Shown: positions 26,386 through 37,810, counted from the first letter of the stretch. The stretch is DNA of 54,875 nucleotides from Mycobacterium sp. 852002-50816_SCH5313054-b (GCF_001667185.1 NZ_LZIC01000057.1:1-54875), one strand, 5' to 3'. Notes: a model not told the origin generated them from the sequence alone. Translations and numbers: made by a program.

Positions 26386-27330
26386 ATGTCCGATAAGAGC
26401 TATCAGCCGACCGTGGCGGGGCTTCGCGCGTTCGTCGCCGTCGCAGAAAAGCAGCATTTCAGCAGCGCCGCAACAACTCTCGGCGTAAGCCAATCGACGT
26501 TGTCGCAGGCGCTGGCGGCGCTGGAGGCCGGCCTCGGCGCCCAGCTGTTCGAGAGGTCGACGCGACGCGTCTTTTTGACGGCGGAGGGCGCGCAGCTCCT
26601 GCCGCGCGCGCTGGCCGTGGTCGAGGCCGTCGACGCGTTCACCGCCGCCGCCGCGGGCGCATCCGACCCGCTGCGGGCCGGCGTGCGGCTCGGACTGATA
26701 CCCACCGTGGCGCCCTACGTGCTGCCGACGGTGCTGTCCGGCCTGGCCGAGCAACTGCCGCCGGTGACCTTGCGGGTGGTCGAGGATCAAACCGAGCGGC
26801 TGCTGCGGCTGCTGCGCGAGGGGGCCCTGGATGCCGCACTGATCGCGTTGCCGGCCTCGGGCGTGCCGGCCGTCGGGACGACTGCGGTACCGATTTACGA
26901 CGAGGATTTCGTGCTCGCGCTGCCGCCCGGGCATCGGCTCTCGGGCAAACGCCGGGTGCCGGCGGCCGCGCTGGCCGAACTGCCACTGCTGCTGCTGGAC
27001 GAAGGCCACTGCCTGCGCGACCAGGCGCTGGACGTCTGCCAGAAGGCGGGCGTGCAGGCCGAGCTTGCCAACACCCGCGCCGCATCGCTGGCGACCGCGG
27101 TGCAGTGCGTGGCGGGCGGGTTGGGGGTGACGCTGATTCCGCAGAGCGCGGTGCCGGTGGAAGCCGCCAGAAGCCGGCTGGGGCTCGCGCAGTTCGCTGC
27201 GCCGCGCCCGGGACGGCGGATCGGCCTGGTGTTTCGCTCCTCGAGCGGCCGCGACGACTCTTATCGGCAGCTGGCCACGATGATCGGGGCTCTCATCAGC
27301 CAAGAACACCAGGTGCGGCCCGTCAAATAA
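26386..27330 (+). CDS. oxyR: OxyR, LysR-type peroxide sensor, intact
   Basis: 314 aa. N-terminal winged helix-turn-helix ([23 protein letters not shown]) and a LysR effector domain. The two redox cysteines are Cys209 and Cys218 in [12 protein letters not shown], the E. coli OxyR disulfide pair. It should sense peroxide and control ahpC-ahpD, transcribed divergently. In M. tuberculosis oxyR is a multiply mutated pseudogene; here the frame is complete with no stop or shift. An in-frame open stretch upstream lacks similarity and is ignored. Confidence 0.95.
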   Translation: MSDKSYQPTVAGLRAFVAVAEKQHFSSAATTLGVSQSTLSQALAALEAGLGAQLFERSTRRVFLTAEGAQLLPRALAVVEAVDAFTAAAAGASDPLRAGVRLGLIPTVAPYVLPTVLSGLAEQLPPVTLRVVEDQTERLLRLLREGALDAALIALPASGVPAVGTTAVPIYDEDFVLALPPGHRLSGKRRVPAAALAELPLLLLDEGHCLRDQALDVCQKAGVQAELANTRAASLATAVQCVAGGLGVTLIPQSAVPVEAARSRLGLAQFAAPRPGRRIGLVFRSSSGRDDSYRQLATMIGALISQEHQVRPVK

Positions 27331-27344
27331 TCCCGCTCCGGCGG

Positions 27345-27350
27345 TAAGTT
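27345..27350 (+). promoter_or_regulatory. -10 element for the EthD-like gene
   Basis: TAAGTT ends 6 nt before ATG 27357; leaderless pattern. Confidence 0.45.
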
Positions 27351-27356
27351 CGGCGC

Positions 27357-28058
27357 ATGGAAAAAGTGATCGCGGTGCTGATGCGCTCGGAGCCGGACGA
27401 CGACTGGTGTGCCCGGCAGCGGGGTCACGTCGCCGACGCGCTGTTGGAACTGGGCCTGTACGGACTGCAGGTGAACGTTCGTGACAGCGCAGTGCGTCAC
27501 TCGCTGATGACGCTGACAACGCTGGACCCGCCGGTGGCCGCGGTGGTGAGCATGTGGACCCAGCAATGCTATGGCGACCAGACGCAAGCGGCGCTGAAAT
27601 TCCTCGGCCAGGAATGCGAGCAGGTCGCCGCCTACCTGGTGACGGAGTCGGTTCCGCTCGCCGCCCCGCCAACCGAACCCGGTTGTCGGACAACGGGTCT
27701 CGCCAACATCGCATTGCTGCGCCGCCCCGCCGAGCTGGACCAGGCGACCTGGCTGGCCCGGTGGCAGGGCGACCACACCTCGGTGGCCATCGAAACCCAG
27801 TCGACGTTCGGCTACACCCAGAACTGGGTGGTACGAGCACTCACCCCGGATGCGCCGGGAATCGCCGGCATCGTCGAGGAGTTGTTCCCCGAGGAGGCGA
27901 TCACCGACCTGAAGGCGTTCTTCGGTGCCGCCGACGACGACGACCTGCAACACCGGCTCGGCCGGATGGTCGCCAGCACAACTGCATTCGGCGCCAATCA
28001 GAACATCGACACTGTGCCGACCAGCCGCTACGTGTTCAGGACACCATTCCGGGATTGA
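27357..28058 (+). CDS. EthD-like domain protein (Rv1874-like)
   Basis: 233 aa, two-part ferredoxin-like (dabb/EthD) layout: an N-terminal half from EKVIAVLMRSEPDD, and a C-terminal half with ARWQGDHTSVAIETQSTFGYTQNWV, where the W..DH..VA pattern is EthD-like. Such proteins are often small oxygenase helpers or monooxygenase-like; no catalytic role can be assigned. Position and length agree with Rv1874. The PPOX gene starts 9 nt later, so the two are probably co-transcribed. Confidence 0.7.
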   Translation: MEKVIAVLMRSEPDDDWCARQRGHVADALLELGLYGLQVNVRDSAVRHSLMTLTTLDPPVAAVVSMWTQQCYGDQTQAALKFLGQECEQVAAYLVTESVPLAAPPTEPGCRTTGLANIALLRRPAELDQATWLARWQGDHTSVAIETQSTFGYTQNWVVRALTPDAPGIAGIVEELFPEEAITDLKAFFGAADDDDLQHRLGRMVASTTAFGANQNIDTVPTSRYVFRTPFRD

Positions 28059-28067
28059 GGACCGCTC

Positions 28068-28511
28068 ATGACAACTCTCGACGAGGCAGCGGCGCTGGCC
28101 AATGGGGAAAGCGGTCTGGCGGTGATCTCGACGGTTCGCGCCGACGGAACCGTGCAGGCGTCGCTGGTCAACGTCGGCCTGCTGCCGCACCCGGCGACGG
28201 GGGAGCCGGCCCTGGGGTTCACCACCTACGGCAAGGTCAAACTCGCCAACCTGCGGGCCCGCCCGCAACTTGCCGCCACGTTCAAGAACGGCTGGCAGTG
28301 GGCGACCGTCGAGGGCAGCGCGGAGCTGGCCGGTCCCGAGGACGCGCGGCCCTGGCTGAAAGACGCCGACCAGTTGCGCCTGCTGCTCCGCGAGGTCTTC
28401 ACCGCCGCCGGCGGCTCCCACGACGACTGGGACGAATACGACCGCGTGATGGCCAAGGAGCGGCGCGCGGTCGTGCTGATCGCCCCGACCCGCGTCTACA
28501 GCAACGGCTGA
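28068..28511 (+). CDS. PPOX-class F420-dependent oxidoreductase (Rv1875-like)
   Basis: 147 aa split-barrel flavin/F420 protein: GLAVISTVRADGTVQASLVNVG, GFTTYGKVKLANLRARP and WATVEGSAELAGPED are the usual three blocks. Known relatives bind F420 or FMN. Same length as Rv1875 as I recall. ATG 28068, with GAGGA about 8 nt upstream. Confidence 0.87.
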   Translation: MTTLDEAAALANGESGLAVISTVRADGTVQASLVNVGLLPHPATGEPALGFTTYGKVKLANLRARPQLAATFKNGWQWATVEGSAELAGPEDARPWLKDADQLRLLLREVFTAAGGSHDDWDEYDRVMAKERRAVVLIAPTRVYSNG

Positions 28512-28522
28512 ACCCCACCCGT

Positions 28523-28528
28523 TAGGCT
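28523..28528 (+). promoter_or_regulatory. -10 element for enoyl-CoA hydratase gene
   Basis: TAGGCT ends 6 nt before GTG 28535; leaderless pattern. Confidence 0.5.
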
Positions 28529-28534
28529 GCAGCG

Positions 28535-29287
28535 GTGACGCTGCAGATCGACGACCAAAATCGGGTGCGCACCCTGACGCTGAACCGGCCCGAGGCGCTC
28601 AACGCGTTCAACGAGGCCCTCTACGACGCGACGGCCGACGCGCTGCTGGCCGCCGCCGAGGATCCGGAGGTCGCCGTCGTCCTGCTCACCGGCGCGGGCC
28701 GTGGCTTCAGCGCGGGCACCGACCTGGCCGAGATGCAGGCGCGCATCACCGACCCGAGCTTCGCGCCGGGCAAGCACGGCTTTCCCGGCCTGATCGATGC
28801 GCTCAGCGCGTTCCCCAAGCCGCTCATCTGCGCCGTCAACGGTGTCGGGGTCGGCATCGGCGCCACCATCCTCGGCTATGCCGACCTGGCGTTCATGTCG
28901 TCGGCCGCCCGCCTGAAGTGCCCGTTCACCAGCCTGGGCGTGGCTCCCGAGGCGGCCTCGTCGTATCTGTTGCCGCAGCTGGTGGGCCGGCAGAACGCCG
29001 CCTGGCTATTGATGTCCTCGGAATGGGTCGGCGCCGAGGAGGCGTTGCGGATGGGCCTGGTCTGGCGGGTCTGCGACCCGGAGGAGTTGCTCCCGGAGGC
29101 CCGTCGGCACGCGGAAGTCCTTGCCGCCCGGCCTATCTCGAGCCTGATGGCCGTCAAGCACACGATGATGGAGCCGATCCGTCCCGAGATCACCGCGGCG
29201 AGCGCGCGCGAGAACGCCCACTTCGCCGAACTGATGGGTGCCCAGGCCAACGCCGCAGCCCTGGCCGATTTCACCAACCGGCGCTGA
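28535..29287 (+). CDS. Enoyl-CoA hydratase/isomerase family protein
   Basis: 250 aa crotonase fold. CoA and oxyanion-hole segments: GAGRGFSAGTDLAEM and NGVGVGIGATILGYADLAFMS. SLGVAPEAASSYLLPQLVG keeps the Glu of the isomerase/hydratase site. Substrate cannot be read. GTG start. Not one of the genes I place between Rv1875 and bfrA in M. tuberculosis. Converges on bfd with 15 nt between stops. Confidence 0.9.
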   Translation: MTLQIDDQNRVRTLTLNRPEALNAFNEALYDATADALLAAAEDPEVAVVLLTGAGRGFSAGTDLAEMQARITDPSFAPGKHGFPGLIDALSAFPKPLICAVNGVGVGIGATILGYADLAFMSSAARLKCPFTSLGVAPEAASSYLLPQLVGRQNAAWLLMSSEWVGAEEALRMGLVWRVCDPEELLPEARRHAEVLAARPISSLMAVKHTMMEPIRPEITAASARENAHFAELMGAQANAAALADFTNRR

Positions 29288-29302
29288 CGGAAAGCCCGGC
29301 CG

Positions 29303-29482
29303 CTACTGAGCCGGCTCGAATTCGCGTGAGGCCGCGATGATCGCGCGCAGCGTGCGCCTGCAGCGCCCGCAGTCGCCGCCGGCGCCGCACGCCTCGGCAA
29401 CCTCCTTGGACGTCGAGGCACCCCGCGCGACGGCATCGCAGACGGTTTGGTTGGTGGCCCCGACACAGAGGCAGACGTACAT
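29303..29482 (-). CDS. bfd: Bacterioferritin-associated ferredoxin Bfd
   Basis: 59 aa, MYVCLC start and DCGRC late: cysteines 4, 6, 38 and 41 match the C-x-C...C-x2-C [2Fe-2S] ligands of E. coli Bfd exactly. Bfd docks on bacterioferritin and reduces stored Fe(III) so iron is released. ATG 29482 to TAG 29303-29305. It is divergent from bfrA and shares its 236-nt control region with two IdeR boxes beginning 49 nt upstream of this start, so IdeR-Fe repression in iron-rich cells is expected (inference). Confidence 0.92.
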   Translation of the reverse strand: MYVCLCVGATNQTVCDAVARGASTSKEVAEACGAGGDCGRCRRTLRAIIAASREFEPAQ

Positions 29483-29530
29483 CAGCCCACCCCCCGGGGG
29501 CGGACGTAGGCGGAGCGAACAAGCCGCATG

Positions 29531-29549
29531 TTAGTGAAGTCTAGCCTAA
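29531..29549. promoter_or_regulatory. IdeR box 1 (bfd-bfrA region)
   Basis: Sequence ttagtgaagtctagcctaa agrees with the IdeR consensus (TTAGGTTAGGCTAACCTAA) at 14 of 19 bases. It is nearer bfd. Confidence 0.8.
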
Positions 29550-29568
29550 GTAGGTTAGCGATGCCTAA
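29550..29568. promoter_or_regulatory. IdeR box 2 (bfd-bfrA region)
   Basis: gtaggttagcgatgcctaa agrees with the IdeR consensus at 13 of 19 bases and abuts box 1 with no gap. A TTGACG (29572-29577), possibly a bfrA -35, follows at once. IdeR is known to activate bfrA in M. tuberculosis through tandem boxes. Confidence 0.78.
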
Positions 29569-29718
29569 CCCTTGACGCGTGACTCACGCGACACACTGAG
29601 CACAGCCATACCTTCCTGGAAGATTCCAAATCGGCATGGCAAAGTGCTGCTAGAGCCCGGTGTTTCAGCCCAACCCGCCGCGGCGAGCCATGCCAGCATT
29701 CACACCGTAGGAGCGATC

Positions 29719-30198
29719 ATGCAAGGCGATCCGGACGTTCTGCGGCTGCTCAACGAGCAGCTGACCAGCGAGCTCACCGCGATCAACCAGTACTTCCTGC
29801 ATTCCAAGATGCAGGACAACTGGGGCTTCACCGAGCTGGCAGAAAAGACCCGCGAAGAGTCCTTCGACGAGATGCGGCACGCGGAGGAGATCACCGATCG
29901 CATCTTGCTGCTCGACGGGTTGCCCAACTACCAGCGCCTCTTCTCGTTGCGCATCGGCCAGACGCTGCGCGAGCAGTTCGAGGCCGACCTGGCCATCGAA
30001 TACGAGGTGCTGGACCGGCTCAAGCCGGGCATCATCATGTGCCGCGAGAAGCAGGACAGCACCAGCGCGAACATCCTCGAAAAGATCGTGGCCGACGAGG
30101 AAAAGCACGTCGACTATCTGGAGACCCAGTTGGAGTTGATGGAAAAGCTGGGCGAGGAGCTGTACTCCGCGCAGTGCGTGTCGCGGCCGCCGACCTGA
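29719..30198 (+). CDS. bfrA: Bacterioferritin BfrA
   Basis: 159 aa, identical in length to M. tuberculosis BfrA. 24-mer haem-containing iron store. Ferroxidase ligands Glu18, Glu51 and His54 and the haem ligand Met52 are in place (SFDEMRHAEE); further ligands lie in IEYEVLDRLK and IVADEEKHVDYLE. GGAG at 29710-29713 supports ATG 29719. The leader is about 130 nt. Expected to be induced by IdeR with iron. Confidence 0.97.
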   Translation: MQGDPDVLRLLNEQLTSELTAINQYFLHSKMQDNWGFTELAEKTREESFDEMRHAEEITDRILLLDGLPNYQRLFSLRIGQTLREQFEADLAIEYEVLDRLKPGIIMCREKQDSTSANILEKIVADEEKHVDYLETQLELMEKLGEELYSAQCVSRPPT

Positions 30199-30233
30199 CC
30201 CTGCCGAGGTAACGCTTGGTTGCCATCGGTTAA

Positions 30234-32864
<2,631 letters not shown>

Positions 32865-32915
32865 CCGTCACGCGCCGCGCGGGCACCCGACAGCGGCCAC
32901 CGCACCGCGACACGT

Positions 32916-32956
32916 AAACGTCTGCGACGACACGCCGGAAAGCGTCGCAGGCGTTT
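32916..32956 (+). terminator. Hairpin after exporter-CMD unit
   Basis: AAACGTCTGCGACG (32916-32929) pairs with CGTCGCAGGCGTTT (32943-32956), 13 pairs plus one G-T, loop 13 nt, then ATATTT. It lies about 50 nt past the CMD stop. Confidence 0.7.
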
Positions 32957-32995
32957 ATATTTCGCGGGCACCGAGGAGCGGTCAGAGAGGACATA

Positions 32996-33877
32996 GTGAA
33001 GGTTCGCTTCGGCGTCGGGCTGGGCGCCGACACGGCTCCCGATCAGCTGGCCGGCGTCGTCGACCACCTGGAGAGCAGCGGAGTGGACTCGCTGTGGTTC
33101 TCCGAGCTGGTGTACTCGCCGGCGGTCGATCCGGTGGTCGGCATGGCCTACACGCTGGCCCGCACGACCCGGTTGAAGGCGGGCACGTCGGTGGCGGTGC
33201 TGCCCGGGCGGCATCCGGTGCTGGTGGCCAAACAGCTGGCGTCGCTGGCGGCCGTCGCGCCCAAGCGGGTGTTGCCGGTCTTCGGTCTGCGCCCGGCGAT
33301 TCCGGCCGAGCGTGAAGTGTTCGTCGTCCCCGACGGAGAGCGCGCCGCGGTGTTCGACGAATCCCTGCGCGTGCTGCGCTCGGCGCTGGTCGACGACGCG
33401 GCCACCTACCACGGCCGCTACTTCACCGTGAGCGGGGCCGCGGTCGCCCCGCGGCCGGCGCCGCCGCTGGACATCTGGCTGGGCGGATCGGCGCCGGCGG
33501 CGTTTCGTCGCATCGGGGCACTGGCCGACGGCTGGCTGGGCAGTTTCCTCACGCCGGCCGAGGCGCGGGCCGGGCGCGAGGCCATCGAACGGGCCGCGGC
33601 GCAGGCCGGCCGACGCATCGAACCCGATCACTTCGGCATCTCGTTGGCCGTCTCCGACGGCGAGTTGCCGGCCGAGCTCGCCGCGGCGGTCCGCCGCCGT
33701 CGTCCGGAAGTCGATCCCGGCGCGCTGATCGCCGCGGGCTGGGAGCAGCTGCACCGGCAGCTCGACGCCTACATCGACGCGGGCCTGACGAAGTTCGTCA
33801 TCCGGCCCGCGGGCAAGCAGCCCCTGGACGCCTTCATCGACCGGTTCGTCGCCGAGCTAATCACCCGCCAGAACTGA
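32996..33877 (+). CDS. Luciferase-like (LLM class) F420-dependent oxidoreductase
   Basis: 293 aa TIM-barrel bacterial-luciferase-like protein: VRFGVGLGADTAPDQL, GVDSLWFSELVYSP, TSVAVLPGRHPVLVAKQLASLA and PLDIWLGGSAPAAFRRIGALADGWL. Close to a TIGRFAM F420 subgroup of mycobacteria. GTG 32996, with AGAGAGG just upstream. It precedes glnA3 by 22 nt and may be transcribed with it. Confidence 0.87.
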   Translation: MKVRFGVGLGADTAPDQLAGVVDHLESSGVDSLWFSELVYSPAVDPVVGMAYTLARTTRLKAGTSVAVLPGRHPVLVAKQLASLAAVAPKRVLPVFGLRPAIPAEREVFVVPDGERAAVFDESLRVLRSALVDDAATYHGRYFTVSGAAVAPRPAPPLDIWLGGSAPAAFRRIGALADGWLGSFLTPAEARAGREAIERAAAQAGRRIEPDHFGISLAVSDGELPAELAAAVRRRRPEVDPGALIAAGWEQLHRQLDAYIDAGLTKFVIRPAGKQPLDAFIDRFVAELITRQN

Positions 33878-33899
33878 TCGAGTTGCCACAATGGCAGCC

Positions 33900-35252
33900 A
33901 TGACAGCCACCCCGCTCGCCGCCGCCGCGATCGCGCAGCTCGAGGCCGAAGGCGTAGATACGGTGATCGGCACCGTCGTGAACGCCGCCGGGCTCACCCA
34001 GGCCAAGACGGTCCCCATCCGCAAGACCAATACGTTCGCCGATCCCGGCCTGGGCGCCAGCCCGTCGTGGCATGCCTTCGCCATCGACCAGAGCGGCATC
34101 GCGTTCACCGACGACGTCGGGGTGGTCGGCGACCAGCGCCTGCGCCTCGACCTGGCGGCCTTGCGGATGATCGGCGACGGGGTGGCCTGGGCGCCGGCCT
34201 CGTTCTTCGAGCAGGACGGCACACCCGTCGCCGCGTGCGGCCGGGGAACGCTGGGGCGCATCGAGGCCGCCCTCGCCGACGCCGGCCTCGAGGCGGCGAT
34301 CGGCCACGAAATCGAATTCCTTCTCGTCGACCCCGACGGTGGACGCCTGCCGGCCGTGCTGTGGGCGCAGTACGGCCTGGCGGGCGTGCTCGAACACGAG
34401 GCGTTCGTGCGCGACGTCAACGCCGCGGCCACGGCCGCGGGCGTCGGGATCGAGCAGTTTCATCCCGAGTACGGGGCCAACCAGTTCGAGATCTCGTTGT
34501 CGCCGTTGCCGCCGGTGGCCGCCGCCGACCAGCTGGCCCTGACCCGGCTCATCATCGGCCGATCCGCCCGCCGCCACGGGCTGCGGGTCAGCCTGTCACC
34601 GGCGCCGTTCGCGGGCAGCGTGGGATCCGGCGCGCACCAGCATTTTTCGCTGACGACGACAGAGGGTCCGTTGTATTCCGACGGCACCGGCCGGGCGGGC
34701 ATGACGCCGGCGGGGGAGAGCGCCGTCGCCGGGGTCATCAGTGGGCTCCCGGAAGCCCAGGGCATCCTGTGCGGGTCGATCGTGTCCGGTCTGCGGATGC
34801 GGCCCGGAAACTGGGCCGGGGCATACGCGTGCTGGGGCACCGAGAACCGCGAGGCGGCGGTGCGATTCGTCAAGGGCGGTCCCGGCACCCCGCGCGGCGC
34901 CAACGTGGAAGTCAAGATCGTCGATCCGTCGGCCAACCCCTACCTCGCGTCGGCGGCAATTCTTGGCCTCGCGCTGGACGGGATCAAGCGCCGGGCGGCG
35001 CTTCCACCGGAGATCACGGTGGACCCGGCGAAGTTGTCGGATTCGGATCGCGACGACGCGGGCATCGTGCTGCTGCCCGAGTCCCAGTCGGAGGCCATTG
35101 CCGCCCTTGATGATTCGGCCCTGCTGCGGCGCATCATCGGCGACGCCGCGATCGACATGGTGGTCGCGGTCCGCCGCCTGGAGCATGAGCGCTACGGCGA
35201 TCTCGATGCGGAGCAACTGGCGGACAAGTTCCGCATGGCCTGGAGCCTGTGA
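33900..35252 (+). CDS. glnA3: Glutamine synthetase-like GlnA3
   Basis: 450 aa from ATG 33900, same length and same N-terminus (MTATPLAAAAIAQLEAEGVDTVIG...) as M. tuberculosis GlnA3. An ATG at 33891 would add three residues. GS metal and substrate motifs: GHEIEFLL, EQFHPEYGANQFEIS, GSGAHQHFSL and ENREAAVRF. GlnA3 does not behave as a major glutamine synthetase; relatives glutamylate polyamines or amines. GTGA overlap with the next gene couples it to an amidohydrolase. Confidence 0.95.
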   Translation: MTATPLAAAAIAQLEAEGVDTVIGTVVNAAGLTQAKTVPIRKTNTFADPGLGASPSWHAFAIDQSGIAFTDDVGVVGDQRLRLDLAALRMIGDGVAWAPASFFEQDGTPVAACGRGTLGRIEAALADAGLEAAIGHEIEFLLVDPDGGRLPAVLWAQYGLAGVLEHEAFVRDVNAAATAAGVGIEQFHPEYGANQFEISLSPLPPVAAADQLALTRLIIGRSARRHGLRVSLSPAPFAGSVGSGAHQHFSLTTTEGPLYSDGTGRAGMTPAGESAVAGVISGLPEAQGILCGSIVSGLRMRPGNWAGAYACWGTENREAAVRFVKGGPGTPRGANVEVKIVDPSANPYLASAAILGLALDGIKRRAALPPEITVDPAKLSDSDRDDAGIVLLPESQSEAIAALDDSALLRRIIGDAAIDMVVAVRRLEHERYGDLDAEQLADKFRMAWSL

Positions 35253-36373
35253 CGGGGTCGGTCAGGGTGTCCGAGGAGTCCGCGCTGGCGCAACACATCG
35301 ACGGCGTCGCACTGATCGACCAGCACGCGCACGGATGCTGGTCGACGGCGGGGGACCGGCAGCGGTTCGAGAACGCCCTCAACGAGGCCAACACCGATCC
35401 ACTGGTGGACTCGGGATTCGACTCCCAGCTCGGCTTCGCCGTGCGCGCCCATTGCGCACCGATCTTGGGTCTACCCAAACACGTTGAACCGCAAGCTTAC
35501 TGGGAACGGCGTCGGCAACTGGGCGAGACCGACCTGGCGCGGCTCTTCCTGCCTGCCGCCAAGGTGAGCGACTGGCTGGTCGACACCGGAATCGGCGCAG
35601 AAACGGCCGGCCCAGCCGAGATGGCCGAATGGTCCGGTAGCCGCGCCCACGAGGTGGTCCGGCTCGAGCAGGTCGCCGAGCAGGCCGCCCGGGCGCCGGG
35701 CGACTACGCCTCGGCGTTCGACGAGATCCTGCACCGGCGCGCGGCCACGGCCGTCGGCACCAAATCGATTCTGGCCTACCGTGGCGGGTTCAACGCAGAC
35801 CTGAGCGAGCCGTCGGCGGCGCAGGTGGCCGAGGCCGCCGGCCGGTGGCGCGATGACGGCGGCACCCGGCTGCGGGATCGGGTGCTGCTGCGCTTCGGGC
35901 TGCACCGGGCGCTGCGGCTCGGCAAGCCGCTGCAATTCCACGTCGGCTTCGGCGACCGCGACGCCGACCTGCACCAGGCCAATCCGCTTTACCTGCTCGA
36001 CTTCCTGCGGGGGTCCGGCGATACGCCGATCGTGCTGTTGCACTGCTATCCCTACGAGCGCGAGGCCGGCTACCTTGCGCAGGCCTTCAACAACGTCTAC
36101 GTCGACGGCGGATTGAGCGTGACTTATCTGGGAGCGCGCGCCCCGGCGTTCCTCGCCCGGCTGCTGGAGATGGCGCCGTTCCGCAGGATCTTGTACTCGT
36201 CGGACGGGTATGGCCCAGCGGAACTGCATTTTCTCGGTGCCGCCTTGTGGCGCAACGGGATTCACCGCGCGCTGCGCGGATTCGTCGAGAACGGGGACTG
36301 GAGCGAGGGCGACGCCATCCGGGTGGTCGACCTGATCGCCCACCAGAACGCGGCCCGCATCTACGGCGTTTGA
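35249..36373 (+). CDS. FluG-like amidohydrolase (Rv1879-like)
   Basis: 374 aa TIM-barrel amidohydrolase. Metal ligands visible: HxH in LIDQHAHG, His in LQFHVGFGD, His in VLLHCYPY, and Asp in LYSSDGYGP. GTG 35249 overlaps the glnA3 stop. Fungal FluG is a fusion of exactly these two domains (amidohydrolase then GS-like), so the pair is a split version. It may release or recycle a gamma-glutamyl-amine-type product (inference). Confidence 0.9.
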   Translation: MTGSVRVSEESALAQHIDGVALIDQHAHGCWSTAGDRQRFENALNEANTDPLVDSGFDSQLGFAVRAHCAPILGLPKHVEPQAYWERRRQLGETDLARLFLPAAKVSDWLVDTGIGAETAGPAEMAEWSGSRAHEVVRLEQVAEQAARAPGDYASAFDEILHRRAATAVGTKSILAYRGGFNADLSEPSAAQVAEAAGRWRDDGGTRLRDRVLLRFGLHRALRLGKPLQFHVGFGDRDADLHQANPLYLLDFLRGSGDTPIVLLHCYPYEREAGYLAQAFNNVYVDGGLSVTYLGARAPAFLARLLEMAPFRRILYSSDGYGPAELHFLGAALWRNGIHRALRGFVENGDWSEGDAIRVVDLIAHQNAARIYGV

Positions 36374-36391
36374 CTCCCGGTGACAGCGGGG

Positions 36392-36397
36392 TATACC
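36392..36397 (+). promoter_or_regulatory. -10 element for the acyltransferase gene
   Basis: TATACC ends 7 nt before ATG 36405; leaderless pattern. Confidence 0.45.
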
Positions 36398-36404
36398 CGC
36401 TGCT

Positions 36405-37238
36405 ATGGCGACCGTGGGGGACGTCCTGGAGTGGGCCCGCAACCAGGTGGTATCGCGGGTTCCCAAAGCCGACCTCGACCAGCGGGACCCTGATTACATC
36501 CGCGACCAGCTGCCCGGCACCTGGCTACTGGCGTCGCTGTACTTCCGGGCGGACGTACGGGGCCTGGACCGGATCCCGTCGGAGGGGCCGGTGCTGCTGG
36601 TCGGCAACCACAGCGGCGGCAACGTGCCGCCGGACACGTTCGTCTTCACGCTCGCCTTCTGCTCCTACTTCGGCGTCGAGCGGCCCTTCTACCAACTCGC
36701 CCACAACCTCGTCGTCTCCGCGCCGCCGCTGGGCTGGCTGCGCAAATTCGGCACCGTCGCGGCCAACCCCGAGAACGCCCGGCTGGCATTGGAGTCCGGG
36801 GCGGCGCTGCTGGTCTATCCCGGGGGTGACTACGAGGTCTTCCGCCCGTCGTGGGAACGCCACAAGGTCGACTTCGGCGGGCGCATGGGCTACGTGCGCC
36901 TGGCCCGCGAGACCGGCGTGCCGATCGTTCCCGTCTCCAGCGTCGGCGGCCAGGAAAGCGCGCTGTTCCTCAACCGCGGGCAGTGGCTGGCCAAGCTGCT
37001 GATGGCGGACAAGTTGTTGCGGCTCAAGAGCATCCCGATATCGCTGGCGCTGCCGTGGGGCATCAACGTCAGCGACCTGGCCGGGCACATCCCGCTGCCG
37101 ACCAAGATCGTCATCGAGGTGCAGGAACCGATCGAGGTCGACGGCGACGACCAGGCGGTGCACGACAAGGTGATGGCCAGCCTGCAGAGCGGTGTCGATC
37201 GCCTCGCCGCCGAACGCCGATTCCCGGTGATCGGCTGA
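36405..37238 (+). CDS. Lysophospholipid acyltransferase family protein (PlsC-like)
   Basis: 277 aa. Catalytic motif NHSGGNVPPD (HxxxxxxD-like spacing, His-Ser-Gly...Asp) and the acceptor-binding YPGGDYEVFRPSW typify the diacylglycerol/wax-type PlsC branch of actinobacteria, then PIVPVSSVGGQES. It would transfer fatty acyl groups to a lipid acceptor at the membrane. Its TGA overlaps the next ATG. Confidence 0.87.
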   Translation: MATVGDVLEWARNQVVSRVPKADLDQRDPDYIRDQLPGTWLLASLYFRADVRGLDRIPSEGPVLLVGNHSGGNVPPDTFVFTLAFCSYFGVERPFYQLAHNLVVSAPPLGWLRKFGTVAANPENARLALESGAALLVYPGGDYEVFRPSWERHKVDFGGRMGYVRLARETGVPIVPVSSVGGQESALFLNRGQWLAKLLMADKLLRLKSIPISLALPWGINVSDLAGHIPLPTKIVIEVQEPIEVDGDDQAVHDKVMASLQSGVDRLAAERRFPVIG

Positions 37239-37672
37239 TGCGCGTCGAACGCCGCTGCGTGATCAACGCCGACCGCGACGCGGTCTGGAAGATCGTCGGC
37301 GACCCCGACTGCTACCCGTCGTTCATGACGAGCCTCGAGCGATGGGAGTCGTCGAACGACAAGCCCGCCGGCGTCGGTGCGCGCTACACCGTGCACTGGA
37401 AGATCGGGTCGGTGCCGGTCGGCGGCCTGATCGAGGTGGTCGAATTCGACGAACGCCGCGACCTGGCGTGGGTGGGCATCACCGGCGTGACCCTGCGTGG
37501 ACGGATCCGGCTGCGCGACGCCCCCGACGGCAGGACGAAAGTGACGTTCCGGCTGTCCTACCAGGCCCCGGGCGGCCTGATCGGTTACATCGCCGACCGC
37601 ATCGCCGTGCGTCAGGTGGGCCGCAACCTGTCGGAAACCCTGAAGTGCCTCAGGAGGCTGGCCGAGTCCTAG
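37238..37672 (+). CDS. SRPBCC/polyketide-cyclase-like protein
   Basis: 144 aa START-like fold: INADRDAVWKIVGDPDCYPSFM at the N-terminus and a C-terminal long helix (RQVGRNLSETLKCLRRLAES). Binds a hydrophobic ligand in related proteins. Overlaps the acyltransferase stop by one base (TGATG), so the two probably act together, perhaps with this protein carrying lipid. Confidence 0.85.
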   Translation: MRVERRCVINADRDAVWKIVGDPDCYPSFMTSLERWESSNDKPAGVGARYTVHWKIGSVPVGGLIEVVEFDERRDLAWVGITGVTLRGRIRLRDAPDGRTKVTFRLSYQAPGGLIGYIADRIAVRQVGRNLSETLKCLRRLAES

Positions 37673-37810
37673 CCGGGCCCGCCTTGGCCCGCGAACGCGC
37701 GCAGAATGTCAGCGGTACCGGCGCGCCGCCGTGCAAACACGCGCGCTCGCCGCCGGCCTGCCCATCGCTTCCTAGGTCTACCCTCGAGGAGTACGAGGGA
37801 AAGGCACGCG

